From: Oreocharis arfaki
Taxonomy: Eukaryota; Chordata; Aves; Passeriformes; Paramythiidae
DNA: 64,000 bases
Direction: 5' to 3'
NCBI GenBank assembly: GCA_013398015.1
Contig: VZRR01009829.1
Span: 1 to 64,000, forward strand
Position numbers and translations under genes: made by a program. Shown piece by piece: positions 24,501-39,500 of the stretch (positions are counted from its first letter, which is position 1; each line of letters begins with the position of its first letter). The notes beneath the pieces were generated by a model, which was not told where the DNA came from, did not search any database, and was given only the letters and a program-made list of their open reading frames with translations.

Positions 24501-27500
24501 TCTGTCTTCCTCCTTTTACAGATACAGCAGAACAGGGAAGCCATGTGGCTAAGAATGATCAGTGGTGGAGGCAGAACAGGTTTTTCATGGTAGGCCATAA
24601 TGAAATGATAGCGCTGGTACTTCCACACAATGTTTGAAATTGCCTTGACTTGTAAATACACGTTGCTGAAAGGGAACAGAACAGCATGAACACATCGAGG
24701 TGGTTTTTGGGGTGGTGGGGAGTTGTTGGTGTTTGATGCTTGTTGGACTGTTTGGTTTTTTAACACTTTGATAACAATCTTGAATTCTGAAGCCGGTTAA
24801 CCAAGAGACAAAAGCATGAACCTGTTCTTTGCTGCAAAATTATTTTTGTAGAAGTCGGAAACATGTTCAAGAGAACACCATGATCCAGAGCAAGGAGAGG
24901 GTTAAAAGAATTCCCCCATCAGGTAACATCTCAGTATCTTTACTCAGAAACAAGTTAGTGAGATCAAATTTCAAGTTTGCTGAACAAAAGAATTAACTAT
25001 TCCTAACTAAACCCAGAATTTTATATCACACCATGTTGATTCTGCAGTCTGCCTTCTTCAGTGTTCATGAGCTCCTTATGCCCATCAATCAAACACTTGC
25101 AGAGGACTATAAAAGACAACTTACTGCAATTGAACTCAACCAACTGGAGAATGTTAAATGAACTTAGGAACAACAGTCAATATAAAGACAAAGAAACAAT
25201 CCTGTTTGTTTTCTGACAAAGAGAAGTTACAAAATGCCTCCAAATTTCCTTGAACTCCTGATTCCCCTGACCTCACAGATGAGACATGAACCAGTCACAT
25301 CACACACTTCCCTAACTTAGCCATGGGCTTGCAGCGAGGAAGAGACAAAGCCCAGCCTTGGAAACCAAAAAAACTTTCAGGAAATGGGACTGCTTTGATT
25401 TGGCATCAGTTCTTATCTTGTCATCCTATTGCAATGAAATAGAAACTTGTCAAATTATCAGCAAAAATTAACTATCCTCTATATACTCACTTGAAAAATG
25501 CAATAAGGAGATTAACCATGATTATGTACTGTACAAAGAGGTAGACAGCTTGAAGAAATGGGGTCAACCATGTTCCTGGGCCACAGAGATGAGCCACTTT
25601 TTCATCAGAATTATTTGCACATACTGTGTTGGGAAAAAAAGATACAGAGAAGACATGTACATCTTTTAGATCCCCCAGCAGGTACAGACACACACACAAA
25701 AAGTCAATTAACAGTTTGCAACAAGCAACTGCCATGCACTGGTTCTGCAATTTGAAATGTCTCCATGCATTTAGGAACACGGCAGAAAAACAGAGACAAT
25801 GTTTCTGGCTGATACTATGCCATAATCATACTATTGGCTCTTTTAAAAATGCATACAACACCATCACAGCCACAATTTTGTCATGATAGCTGTGGGGCAG
25901 AATTCCAAAATCTTGCTAGGAATAGCCTTGCAAGAGATAGTGATTACGTAGTTTTCATTCTAAGCCAATCGAGTTTTAGAAAAGAAAATGAAAAATCAGG
26001 TCACATAGTTACAGAGCTGCAACCCACAAAAGGGAGATAATCCAATGAATGGAATCAATGCCAACAGCACTGGGAATTTCATAAGATTCTGAGAAGACCT
26101 TATCAGATTAAGTTTTCTCATTACTTGCTTCATAATTGCAGTATCTTACCATCAATTTCATAGGCATAGACTTCACCAAAAATCATCCAGTATGGATGAA
26201 ACACAATATCTCTAGCAAGAGTCCAGGAGGGTGCCTCATCAGGATACAGTATTGCCTTCCTGGGAACACCAAAACTAAGTAGTACAAGTGCCATAATCAC
26301 CACAATGTAAAACATGTTGGCCACCTATTAACACAAAAAAGTCAGTTAATCCTTTGTTTAACCATAAATACGATCTCACAACTTAAAAATTTTCACAGTG
26401 ACAGTGCACACTTGAGAAATTCTATGTTCTATATAGGGAAAAGAGTCCAGGACACAAATATTTCACTCAGAAAATTTTGTTAAATAACAATCTCTGCAAA
26501 AAACCCCCCAAAACTATTGGGGTTTTTCCTGTCCTTTCTTATAGTGTATTTAGTATTCTTGGTCAAAGGCAACTGACCCTTTTAACTTGAACACTAAATG
26601 TACACGAGGAGCAGCTGACAAAGAGAAACATTCCTTCCTAAATGTACTCAGTAGCTGCACAAAAACCAGAGGTAGTTTTCCAAGGGCAGGAACACAGAAC
26701 CTATGCCTCTTGCAAGAAATCAAAGTGAGAAATGAGCAGCTTGATGCCCTTGTTTCTAAGGAATGACAGGGTTCAATTTTGTGGGAACCATTTTATAGAG
26801 GGAAGAAACATAAAAGCCCCTTCCACATTCCCATGTACAGCTCCTGAGCCTTAAAATGGTTTTTAACATTTAGAATAGCTCCTGACAGTACAGCTAGGTT
26901 ATTTAATTTGAAGTTAAAACAATTTTAATATTTTTTGTGTGAGAGGACAAGAAGCACAATCTGTTCCCAGTTTTCCATAGCACAAAACCATGAAGGTGGT
27001 TTAGGACACAAAACAAGTTAAAAGTTCTGACCTAAAGAGCACAAAGGCTATAAATGGGACCCAAATGGGAAGCTGAATCACGACAAAGGCTTCATCATAT
27101 TCATTTAAGTCTCTCACATCTGAGAACAAAACAGGCCAGAGAAGGAAGATTTGCCATTTTTTTCATATTTCTGTGACAGAGACAGCACCATAAAGGAAGC
27201 CTTATAATCAGTGCTTGTTTTGGAGCACTTTAAGTTATATTCCAGCTAGCTAATTCTGCACAGCAAGTTGTTATCCTATTACAGCAGGATAAGAAACTTT
27301 TTACTACATAAAACAACGAGAGAAGTCGTAAATGGATGCAGTTGGGGGAAAAAAAAAAATAAATAAACCAGTAACAAACATAGTACTCACCATTTTCCCA
27401 ATCATCATAACATAAGGGCCAGCCTGTTGATTTACAGCTAGAAAATCCAGTAATCGCACATACCAAAAAATTATATTGAGACAGTACGTTATTCTTCCAG

Positions 27501-30500
27501 CAACAAAGACGTAATTTTCCCTGTAAGTGTTTTCTCCAAAATTCCCCTTGGCTCCGAATCTTAACGCAAACCCAATGAAGAAAGTGACAATGGCAACTGT
27601 GTCACTGATATTGAAGTAATCACTGAACCACACTTTGATCTTCTGATTAATCTTCCCAGCCTCTGACATGAAAATCTGTAAAAGAAACGAAGGTCAGGGC
27701 AGCTCGTATTCATTGCACGGGGAACGAGAGTGAAACACATGAATCATTAGCATTTTTATACCTGCAAAAACGAAATAGGCTCAAGATAAAGGTATTGCAT
27801 CGTGTACTCTGATGCTTCAAGTTTCTCAGGTTTTCTTGCTTACAGGATACAAGTTTAAAGCATACTGTTTTAAGTTTAAAGCATACTGTTTTAACTGACA
27901 AAAAAGGCTAAAATCCCAGATGGTTACAGGCATACCTCACGGATTTTCTCAATTGCTGATGTGAAAATGTAAGCAATAACAATCCACTCCTGAACGGATG
28001 GTAATTCCTCCATTTTTACAAGAACCACAAACGTGTAGAGCATGAGGAATCCTAAGTATGCCAACTAAAAAAACCAAATAAAGCACATACATATAATTAC
28101 TGAAGGATGCTTTATAGATGCACATGGAATCTTTTGATGTGGTATACAATAAAAGCTTCAAGTAGGATTACAGGACTATATTTACCCCTTTAAACAGACA
28201 AGTTATTATTTATAAGGGAATACAAACATTTTCATTACAGAAAAGGAAAAAATAGCTGTAATAAGCTAGTTATTGTTAGCAAAGCTTTGCTCTTATTACA
28301 GCTATTTTCCTTTAGTACAAATTCTAGCATTTCTATTGCAGTGATTGAAACGAAGCTGTGCATGAACACTTCAGACTAATAAATGGTTATAGAACTCCTG
28401 CTAGCAAATGATGAAATTAATTACTCAGAATTTTAAAAAGCCCAAATCACAGGGCACAGCATGGTTATATGCAGTTTTATAAAATCAAGTATTTCTCATT
28501 TCCAGCTGAGCAAGGTAAGGGATTTTCTGCCTGCTTTTTGCAAAGTGCTTAACGTTGATTCAATTAGAGCTATGTGTTGGGAAAAGAACCCAAAAATCTG
28601 AGCTACATTTCCAAATAAAATACACACTACACAGAGAAAAAAACTCACCGTATTAAACCAAAACTTCACAATTGGAGCATGATAAAATGCATAAAACTTC
28701 TGTGTAATTGGGAGTCTTTTAGGTTTCGCTGGAGTCTCCATGTCATGCTTTTCGAAAGTACTGTCCAAGATCCTCACTTCTTTAAAAACCTCCTAAAATA
28801 AAAGGACTGTTAACTTCCCACACAAAAAATACATGCTTTTGGGTACTCAATTTCACTCCTGCTTTGACTTCAAAACGTAATTATATAAGTGAGGAATACT
28901 GTTTTTAATATCTCCCCCTGCCTCACATTACCATAGGTATTTCATCTGCTGCAGTCTGGAAGTTGTTCTCACTGTCATCCATTGCCATTTGATGTGCATC
29001 TTGAGACTGAGGAATATGTGACATTTCAGCCTTGGTCTTATATTCCAACAGCAGTATAGCAGGAGGGAGCAGAATACTCAGTATCACCTGGAAAAGATGA
29101 AGACTAAGTGTAAAGAGTTCACAACTACATTAAAGCACCAGAATACACCAACACACAGAATAGGCTCTGAAAATATACCATTTAAATTTCACTTGCTTGA
29201 TATTGAGGGGAAAAGTGCAGAAAATAATTAGTTGTTATTACTTGCATATACACTTAAGAGCTTAGGACCACATACACAGAGTGTTTCTTGACTTGAAGAC
29301 ATAGGAAATGGGAAAAACCAACAAATTCCAAAATTCTAAGCTACTAAAAAGAATGTACTCCAAGCCTAAAGACACAGATGTTCTGTTTGCACTCTGTTAT
29401 TTAATCCACTCCTAGAAACCCTGGAACTGTTTATCATTAAAGTATATTTTAAAATCATATATAAAGTTGTGCTTTGTGGGGGGAGAGGAGAGTGGTGTAT
29501 GTTTTGTTTGGGGGTTTTTTTCAGTTTATGGCAAAAAAATGAGCTAAGGTATAGATGAAGAGAGTAAGTGAAAGCTCTTTACTGTCATTAGCCTGTTACA
29601 AAGCAAGCAAGAAAACAGTTAATCAGTTATCAAAGAGGATTTTAGTAGGTCACAAGTTAAATAATGCTTGTAGGTATTTTGTAGGAAAGTTTTATTTCAT
29701 TTTATTTCTAGCAACAATTAGGTTTTGGTACACCATCTGAAAGAAACAAGCAACTCCCATTTTGGTTCAACTGATCTATACAAATTATCTTCTGTCTAGA
29801 TCATAATTGATCTATATCTATACCACACAAAGGGTACCACTGGAAAACCTGTCCCCAATTTGCCTACCCTTGTTTTGTTCTGTGCCCTGCTTTTGCTCAG
29901 TTCCTCCAAAATAGGATATTCACAATGCTTTTATACATCAAGTCTTATGTTCTCCCTGTAAAAAGCCAAAATGCATGAGACTACAGTCTTACAACAGGTT
30001 TTCCATCTGTTAAGGTTTGTTACTACTATGTTTTTAGTAGTGGATTAGTATTCACATGATCTCTTTAAGCCTCTGATTAAAGGCTACTTGCCTGGTTTTT
30101 GCCTTCTATATTTCTGTACCTTATTTGAAAAGATAATAGAGTGTCAAAAGAAGAGTTTACAACAAATATTCCAGTTCTGATTACGTTCTAGGAGACTGGC
30201 TTGACAGGATTTATTAATAAAAGCTATAAGTCGTGAAAGCTTTACACTAACAGCATTTAAACACACGCTTTCCTTCCCTCTACCCCTAAACTCCATCGAC
30301 CCTCTTCACACCAACGAACTGCAGCAGTGCTTACTTTGTACCACGAATTCTTCCTCATGTTCAGCCTTCCCATCCACATATCCGACAGCAGCATCTGTGT
30401 GCAAGTGTGTGCTACGAACGGACGGAGCCTCGAGGACACTGCCAGCTTCAGGCAGGTGGAGTTGCTCCAGTTCTTAAGTTCATAAGTCAGTAATTTCATG

Positions 30501-33500
30501 GCCATAGTTTCGTCTTGTCGGAAGGACTGCTCTAACAGCTCAACTGCCAGCTGACCAAACTCGCTGAAACGAAGGGAAAAAAAACCCAACAGAATAAAAT
30601 ATAGTAGCTACAGAAATGACCATGAGTTTAGCACGAATTTTCTTGTACAAACAAATTGCCAACTTGAAGGGACTATTATCTGTGCCTTCTGTACAGATAC
30701 ACTGTAATTTGTAACTACATCAGTCTGTGACTTCTGTTAAAAACATATGCATGCTAAAACAGCTATTAAAACATGCACAGAAATGGCACATTGAGTCTCC
30801 TTTTAATTTGACTGTAAATCAAGACTTCTAACAGCCCTCAAGAAATAGCAGTATCTAATATGAAGCTTCTACTACAGTCCCACTTAAAACTTTCTGCAAA
30901 AAATAATCGTCTCCAAGCGTGCTAACAGAACAATTTGTGTTTTGGTCACGAGCAGCCCACTGCTTTAATTGCTGATGTCAAGAAAATATTTTGAGCAACA
31001 GGAATGTAATTTACTTGGAATACTGTTTCAGTTCTTCTGAAGTATCATCAACAAGGTCACTTTGTTTCGCCTCATAGGCCATGGAGCGATACACTTTGCA
31101 AGCCACCAGAGCCTTGGCCATGGACTCCTCGCCGTGCTGCCAGAAGAAAAGGGCCATCTTCTGCCTCTTCATCAGCACTGCCCACAGCAACAGCTCGTTC
31201 AGAGGATAAGCAAAACGCCTCGTTTCAGGATCATCTATGTCAACTATTTCATCTTTGGTTCTTTTCTTTTTTCCCTCTTCTGCACCAGTGTCAATCTTTA
31301 GAATAAAACCAAATAGAACAAAGTCACATTTTAAGTCACTATGCTTGGTCATTATGTAACCCGAAATAAAACGCTGAGTGATCCCATACCAAATTATAAA
31401 TAATTATAAAAAGAAAAAAGAATTTCTGAAGACTTGAAAAGCAGCTGGAACTTTTGTTTGAGAACTTCAGTTGAGTCCAATTCATTTTAATAACTGTGAG
31501 ACTGAATTAATTTGAATTACAGATCAAACAAAAGCAGTAACTAACATACCTACATACAAATGAAGAAACTGACAGAAACTGCTTGTAGTAATAACACATG
31601 GCCAAATCTTGCTCCATCTACCAAGCCATGTGAGTCCCACCCTCATTACTAGAACTGTGTCAAAGATAAGCTTTTTGGTCCCTAACATATCAAAGCTTAT
31701 CCACAAGACTACTGTACAGAAAGAGGAACACCCTTTACAGAATCCCGTGAAAACGCTGCAGTTTAGAAACAAGTACAAAAGCAAGGCTGAAATTCCACCT
31801 TTACCAAAGTCCATGCAATTGCTGCTACTCACACTCCAGTGGCACTTGGGATTTCCAGCAGGCTCCCCACCCTTAGGTACTTCAAATAAACCCGTGCTCC
31901 CCTCAGCACCCCTACCTTTGGTTTGTACGGCTGCGCTGTTTTGATGAAATGATTATGGCGCATTTTTTCTTTCTTGTCTGCCCTGTTGCCAAAAGACTCA
32001 TGGCTTTTACACATCTGAGGAGTAGTACTTGAAGGATTTCGCCCAGATCTCTGCAACAAGGAGAAGGGGTTTGGTTACTGAAGCATTGACGAACTTATTC
32101 AACAACACAACCAGAATTTTCACTGAATATTTAATGTGGTTTCTTGTTTGTTTTCATTATTTTTAAGAAGTCACTAAATAGGCAGTTACACTTGTTGGTT
32201 AGTGTAGCTTGTACAAGAAGCTAAAATATCTGCATCCCAAGCCCTGGTGAATCTGCATGGGTAGTGTCCATTCCTCCCCTATGAGTAGGAAAAAAGGGCA
32301 CCACAGAGAAGGAATTATGATGTGCTAGAGTAAGGCTGAGGAGAACAAAACCTGCTGTTTGCCCTCAGCCCCAAGATGGTTCTCAGCTGCCCTCATAGCC
32401 CTTACTACTGCATTTAAAAGAACCAGTCCATTGACAAGAAGAACTAAACCAACATGGATTCAATTATTCCACAAAACACAAAGGTTTGGGGTTTTTCAAG
32501 GGAGAACAGATGTGCACGTACCCGATTGTTCCCGCTGAGACTGTTGTAGATCGCTCTGAAGCGTTTCCTTGTATAGGTGCACCTGTAGGTTCCTCCCATC
32601 AGATATTCAATAACCAGTCCCACATCAATCAGGTTGATTTTATACCCTGGAGGAAGATTTCCCTAGGAATACAAAAGGTATTTTTACTTTTTCAAGGTAT
32701 AATATTAAACTTGCTTAGAGTGTTTCTACATGTTTTATCACAGCTCTAAATAATAATAAAAAAAAGAAGCCTTTCATGATAAAAAACCCCTCCAACATAA
32801 AACCCAAAAAGCATCTACATGGCTCAACAGTAATTATTTTTAAAGAAAGACCAAGTTATACCTTCCTTTCTTTATTAACTCCCCTAACAGAATAGATACT
32901 CTTTCCATTGGTGGGGGAGGCACTGGGGTTTTTTGTCTATTGTTTTAAAAGCTAAAATTACTCCATGCTGGGAGCATCAGCTTCCAATCCCCCCACAAAG
33001 GAAAACAATCAAAAGAAAGATGAAAAACAACACCCTTTGGGTCTAACATCTTTTAGGCAGCAGGGCACGAAGCATACAACAGAGGTATTGCAAACTACCA
33101 AAATGTCTGCAGAGGTAGCTTAATACTTACAATAAAAATTAATTCATCAACTTCAGATCAAATTGATAGTCAAACATATGAAATTAACAAAAAACCGAAC
33201 TTAGCATATTTGACAGATTTTTACATTGACAGCATACCTGCTTGACATCCCGAACAAGATGGAAGAGTGTTGGATTAGTTGGGCCTTGTTTCTTTATAAA
33301 AAGAGAGGGGAAAAATTTGGAATGAGAAATCAGTGTGCAGCGGCAACACCGCAAGACATTAATTTTTAAAAATAATTAAAAATACAGAAATACAATAAAA
33401 TATAAATATATAAATTAANTAGCAAGACTGTTAATGCAAACCTAAGCCGTGTTTGTGTACTACTCACATCAGCTAATTTTTGGTGGAAGGTTCTTTGTTC

Positions 33501-36500
33501 TGTCCTGTTGGATACTTAACTGTTACCAAAATTACCATGGAATTCTTAGATCAACACCTACAGCAACAAAATTTTTTCTAAGTAATAATTATAACTGTGC
33601 AGTTTAACAAATTAAACTCTTTTTAGAACTATTATGATGTTAAGCGCTACAGACAGAATCCATCCTATGAAGCCCCACAGATCTCATATTTTGGGCACAA
33701 GTTTCACCCATGTGACTTTCTCTTATTCCCCAGCTGTGGGTTGCTATCCCTAGCATCAAACCCTGCTGACAGACAATTCTGGTGCTGCTGGGGCAGAGCA
33801 CAGCACTCAGCAGCACCCACTTCCCAGCTCTAACCTCGTGCACAGGAGCCTTGCCTACCAACACCCCACACCCTTCAGGCTGCTGCACACAACCCAGGAT
33901 ACAACAAGCTGAGCAACTAAAAAACAGTCCTAAAAGTAGCTTAAAAAGCAACCATCTACTTACTGTGTTATAAAGTTCTTCCAGCCTGGGAATGGTAAGA
34001 AATTTGTGCATGCTTACTCCGTTTTCAATCAGAAGTTTCACAAATGCAACTCTGTCCATCACAAGGGCATCCAACATAGCCTGTTCCAGGGAGCCAACCT
34101 ACAACAAATAAACAACCAGGTAGAGCCTTGTAAAAGAGAGCCAGTAAAAAAGTGAGCTCAGATACTGTATCAACCTCCTCCATTTACAGGGCTGTAAAAA
34201 CCTTACATGTCTATAAAGATGCCATCCTCGGTTCAGAATATCCCCTGAACCTCATACAATTACAGGATGAGAGAATACCCTGGAGACTTGAACTGTTCCA
34301 TAGGCACTGGGACAGTACATGGCACTAAGGAGACATTTGGTTTAACGCAATTAAGGTGTTCTCATAGGTCGATATTGGATAAAACAAAAAGACATAAAAC
34401 ATCCAAAGCACAATTTGCTTCAAAGAAAAATGGTCAGAACCATCATGGCAATCCATAAGCCTTAGACAGTATGTACTTCTGACTGCACACTCAATAAGTT
34501 AAGTTTTATTTTTACAGTAACATGGGAAAAAGGCAAGAGCCACCAGGCAGCTCTTAAACTCATTTTCAAACTACAAGAAACAGATATTTTGTCCCTCCCT
34601 CAAAAGACAATAGTGCATTTTACTAGATGCTTCGTAAGAACTTTCTAGGGCCATGCAACTGTAAAAAAGAAAGAGCATCTGACTAACATGAATTCAGCCT
34701 CCACCTTTTGTAATGAATGCATTTTCTCTGCTAGTTATTCAGAACAGTTAGCACATTTCTAAAATTTTTGGACCACTTTCAAATACATAATAGCAAAACA
34801 GCTGTAAGGCTGTGCAGTACACACAAATTACTGTCTCAAAATAAAACGTGTCAGTATTCCAAAGTGTCTCTCTACAAAAGCCAAGACTCATTCCTTACAG
34901 TAAATTGTGCTTCTCTCTATTAGGAATTATCATTCTGCTTAATCCAGACCATTACATACCAGCCACTGCTGCCCATAAACAAAAACGTGATTTTTGGCTA
35001 TGTCAACTCTGTCCCACGCAAGTGTAAGAACAAGCTGGTCAAATGCAGATGCATTCGTGCCTTAAGAAGCAAACACAATGAAGAAAATTTAAAATTAATA
35101 AAAATACAAGATAATAAACATTCTTGCTTCCTAAAAAGGCCAAATCAAGCAACCCAGTATAAAATTATGCTGTATAATCATTTATGTCACGTTATGGTAT
35201 TGCACAATGAGAACACAGAATAGATACTGATTTGTTTAAAAACTAAAGATTCCTACTGGTATTTTATAAACAATCCATCATATAAGCACTAGTCAATAAT
35301 AGCTGGAGGTTCCAAATGATCTTAAAAAATTAAGTCTCACCTTTTAACAATGCTGTAAGTATTGCAACATCAATGTCCTGATGTTCATCTGACCCAATAT
35401 GAAAAACCGTAATCTGTCCAAAATGGCAAAATGGGGAAAACATATTTGAAAGTTATTTTCAGGCAAAGGTGATTGGCTCCAGCCTTTTAAATCTATTTCA
35501 ATTCCTGACATAAAAGACACCTGGTCTTCAATGCAACTTAAAGCCTCTCTATGCTCAATTTAAACTTTAGGGTGCATTCTGTTTTATTTTCCCAAGTGGG
35601 AATCTTCAATTAATTTGAACTTCTTTTCCTCCTGTGATTACAATTCACTGCAGTCTACAACACAGAATCCTGTTTACCTCTCCAGCTCATTACAGATTAT
35701 GAAATTAACCGGCCAGCAAACATGGTTAGCTGAATAAGGTTGTTTTATGTCTCAGAACAGCACAATGTGATGTCCAAAGGAGACACCAGTCCCTGAACTC
35801 AAGCTACATGTAACCTCTATAAAGTGGTTTTGCTTTAAGCATGCAGTGATAGTACACCTTTATCAGCAGTCAAAACTAAAAGATCCAAAAAAAGAATCAC
35901 ATCATATATCCACAAATGCATGCATCTTGCAAAGAAAATTTTATGGCAAAGATCTACTTACAAGTTCTTTTTTTTTCATGCATTCTAGCAGTGTCTGAAA
36001 CAAATGAACTGCTTCACTTTGACCAAAGTTAAATGTCTTTTTGATGGTTGAAATTATTTCAGGCTCAGCACCCTCAGGAACATTCCTGAGATTGAAACAA
36101 ACAAACAGGAAAACAATTGTTTTAGAAGAACAGTAAGAACAACAATGCAGTTAATTAGTTTCAACATGCCCATTCAAAGTCCTGCTATCTATAAGCTTAT
36201 CACTGCTGCTGTGGCAAAACCTTGGGTAACCTTTAGAAAGAACTATAGGTTACATAATCTACAGCTTTCTACTACTCCCTCCTAGAAGTAACTCACCTCT
36301 CTCTCCCTTTCCTTCCCATATTGAGTTCTGAGACATTCCCAATCAAAAGATTTTAACACAAAATACTAAGCAGGCACTCTTCTGAGTAAGACCCATTTCT
36401 GATCTTACCCTGGACAAAGCTGTTTGATTCACAGCTACCTTAGATCCCTGCCTCCCAAGGTTCTGAGACAGCCCCTGCTACAAGGACCCAGTGTGTTCAA

Positions 36501-39500
36501 GGTTTTATGCAAGCCTGACAACTAACTGGAAATCACCAACTGTTGTGGAGCCCAAGCACATCCCTTTTATTATTTGAAGCTACACTCGAAACAGTCAAGT
36601 GTTTTCTGCACTAAACAGAAAAAGTTCTTGTACAGATTCAGGAAGAAACGGTCTCAAAGCTCATCTATGGACAACAGACATACACAGATGCCATGCCCCT
36701 ATGCATCCTGCCATTTATCTGTGGATGACAAGAACTGTGTGGACACAGTGCTGTGCCACGTGCTCTGGGATGACCCACTGTGGTGCCTTCCAACCTGACC
36801 CATTCGGGGTTCTGTGACAGGCTGGCCCTGCTGGGGCTTACCCCCCCTCCTCTGTTTGCTTGTGAACATAGGCCAGGATGTCTGCAGCTCTACCAGTTCC
36901 TTCACACACCACCACGGGCACCGGAGGGCTCTCCTGAAGGAAGTCCAGAACCGTGAGGATGACGTTGGGGCCACCTTCAAACACAAGTGCCACCACAGGC
37001 ACACCCTGGCCAATTCCTGGAAAATTGCAAATGAAGAATAAACCCCAGACAATGCTGTAAGTGTATAGTGAATGCTAAGGTCAGTTTTACATATTTAACA
37101 AATCAAGTTTGTCCTTTCTATTGAATCAGCATTAAAATGCTGCCTGTCACATTAACTGTTGGTAATGCACAGCTTCAAGCACTTTATATTCTGGGCTGGG
37201 ACACAAGCACTGCCAAACTGGTAAATACAATAGGACACAGTCTACACAATGGAAGAGATTCTTCACAGAAACATTCATGAACTAATGCAGAAAAATGAAG
37301 AATTTTTCTTTATTGACCTCCTCTTTTAACTTCCCTCAAGTAGTTTTCAAAGGTGACAACAAATACACAGTTTGAGCATAGGTACACGGAAATCCTCTAC
37401 TGATGGGAAATACTGCAAAAGCATTCCTATGAGAGTCTAAGTAAATGTGTTGCTCCACAGTTGGGAAAACACCAAACTACAAATTGTGAAACTGCAAGTG
37501 AGTACTGTCAAAACCATTAATCAACCAGAACAATAAGGTCTGACAACACACCAAGACCTGAAGTGACTTACGTTTGCTTTACCAAAAGTAAATAGAAAAC
37601 TTTATTCAGAAAGCATTCCTCTGCAGTCCCAGAGAAATCATAAATCTACCAGCAATAACTAGGGGCCAGAGCAGCTGCTGAAATTCACAATTTCGGACTT
37701 GAAACGTAAACAGAAGATTTGATTTTTCTATTTTGCCATTCAGATGCTGAATGCAAACACCATGTTCATTAAGCCACAGTAACAGCCCTCAGGCACCAGA
37801 ATTACTTACTTGCATGGATCCGTTGCAAATTAATAGTTTTTTCCAGTTCTCTTCGCAGTTTAACTTCTGCTCCATACTTTCCAACTGTTCCATCATCCAC
37901 CAGAATGAAATGGGAATGGAGGTTATTTAGGACGTTTAGTTTACTTAATGGGTTTAACAAGGTCTGATACGGAGCAACCACCTAAGTGTAAGCACACAAC
38001 AACGTCTTTTACTTGCAAAGATCCACACCTGTCTCTGTGAAACTTAACTAGGCACGAGAACTGCTGGCTCAACAAGAAGCAATGACACACAAGGAAGTAC
38101 TGACACAGATAAGCATGCCTTGGATCAGGATACACCAATAGCTGCAGCTCTGAACTTTGTGCAGGGAAGCAGATAATTATATCACTAAAGGATGCTGATC
38201 TAAAGGACAACAGAGAAAAGATCCTTTGAAAAGGTGTCTTTGGGGAAAATTTGTGACTTCTCTGGCAAACAGAAGCCACTGTCTGAAGCACTGAAGAGTC
38301 CACATCAAAATTTTTCAACTTATTATTCTCTCTAAATGTGAACTCTCTGTAATATTTTAGCGTTTCTGTTATTTGATTCACTAATATCAGTAGGGGGAAA
38401 AAAAGGATTGAATACTTGAGAACAAACTCCTCCTGTAGCACACCAGCATTTTGCAACTTGTTTACAGTAATGATTTTGCGTAAGTCACAGATGTCAGTGT
38501 ATCTTCACAGTAAAGCAAGCATTCCAGTGATGCAAAGCAAGGGAAAAACATGCTTGAGCAGATGTCTCAAAAGTAAATGAGGTAAATCGTTATTTCACTT
38601 AGGTAATTCATCCTTACATCTCTTCCAACAAGGTCATTTCTGTTTTCAATCACTCCCCACGGAGCAATCCCAATAGTGCAAATCTTTCGAGATGATCTGG
38701 AAGCGTGTTCTCTTAGAGCATCACCAACATGTTTTGCAACACCTGTTCGTGCATAAAAAGATTCCAGTGTATTGAATGCCACATCTTACTAAGAAATACA
38801 AATATTTATTTAAGTAACTGGACCTTTAACTGTCTTATTTACATAACTAGGCCTTCAAGGATCTGGGAACTTACTGACACATTACCAAAGAAAAAGCACC
38901 ATGCTACATCTACTAGGAGGAAACAAAGTAATTCAACAAAACAAATATTAGCATAGCAAGAACTAAAGAGTTTCCAGCACATTACTGTACATCTTTTAAA
39001 TGACATTTCCTTTTCCTTGTTTCAAAAACAAAACCCAGAAAACAACCAAACAAACAAAACAAAGCCCAAAACTCAACGCCTCCATATGTTCCTTTAATAA
39101 GCAAGATGAAACAGCAGCCCGCTTTCAAATACACATGTTCAAAACTTATTATTTTAATTTCACCTGACCAAACTCATTCAAATTTACTTTGTTTTAGGAT
39201 GAAGCAATGCATCCATCCATTAAACATTTTGGCTCTTGTAAAACTGCAATCCAGTTAATCGTGCACGTTCTTTGGTAGTTTCTTACCTGTGTTCACTCCT
39301 CCAGTTATAATCCAGGCTCCTGTGGTTACTGCAGCTTTGATAAGACCTTTGCCAAGCAACTGTTTGATGCGTGGGTGAAGTTCAAATTTCTGCATGCCCC
39401 CGTGTACAGATATAACAAGCTTTGGCAACTCCATCTGCCATTCTTTAAGCATAAGTTGCAGAATAGCTTCAGGCTTAGTGTCATATGACAATCGCACATA

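Noticed and set aside
37941..38456. 171-codon minus-strand frame partly over TRPM7 exon 7
   Set aside because: It is in a different frame from the exon (VVAPYQTLL is the true reading) and lies mostly in intron; no family features.
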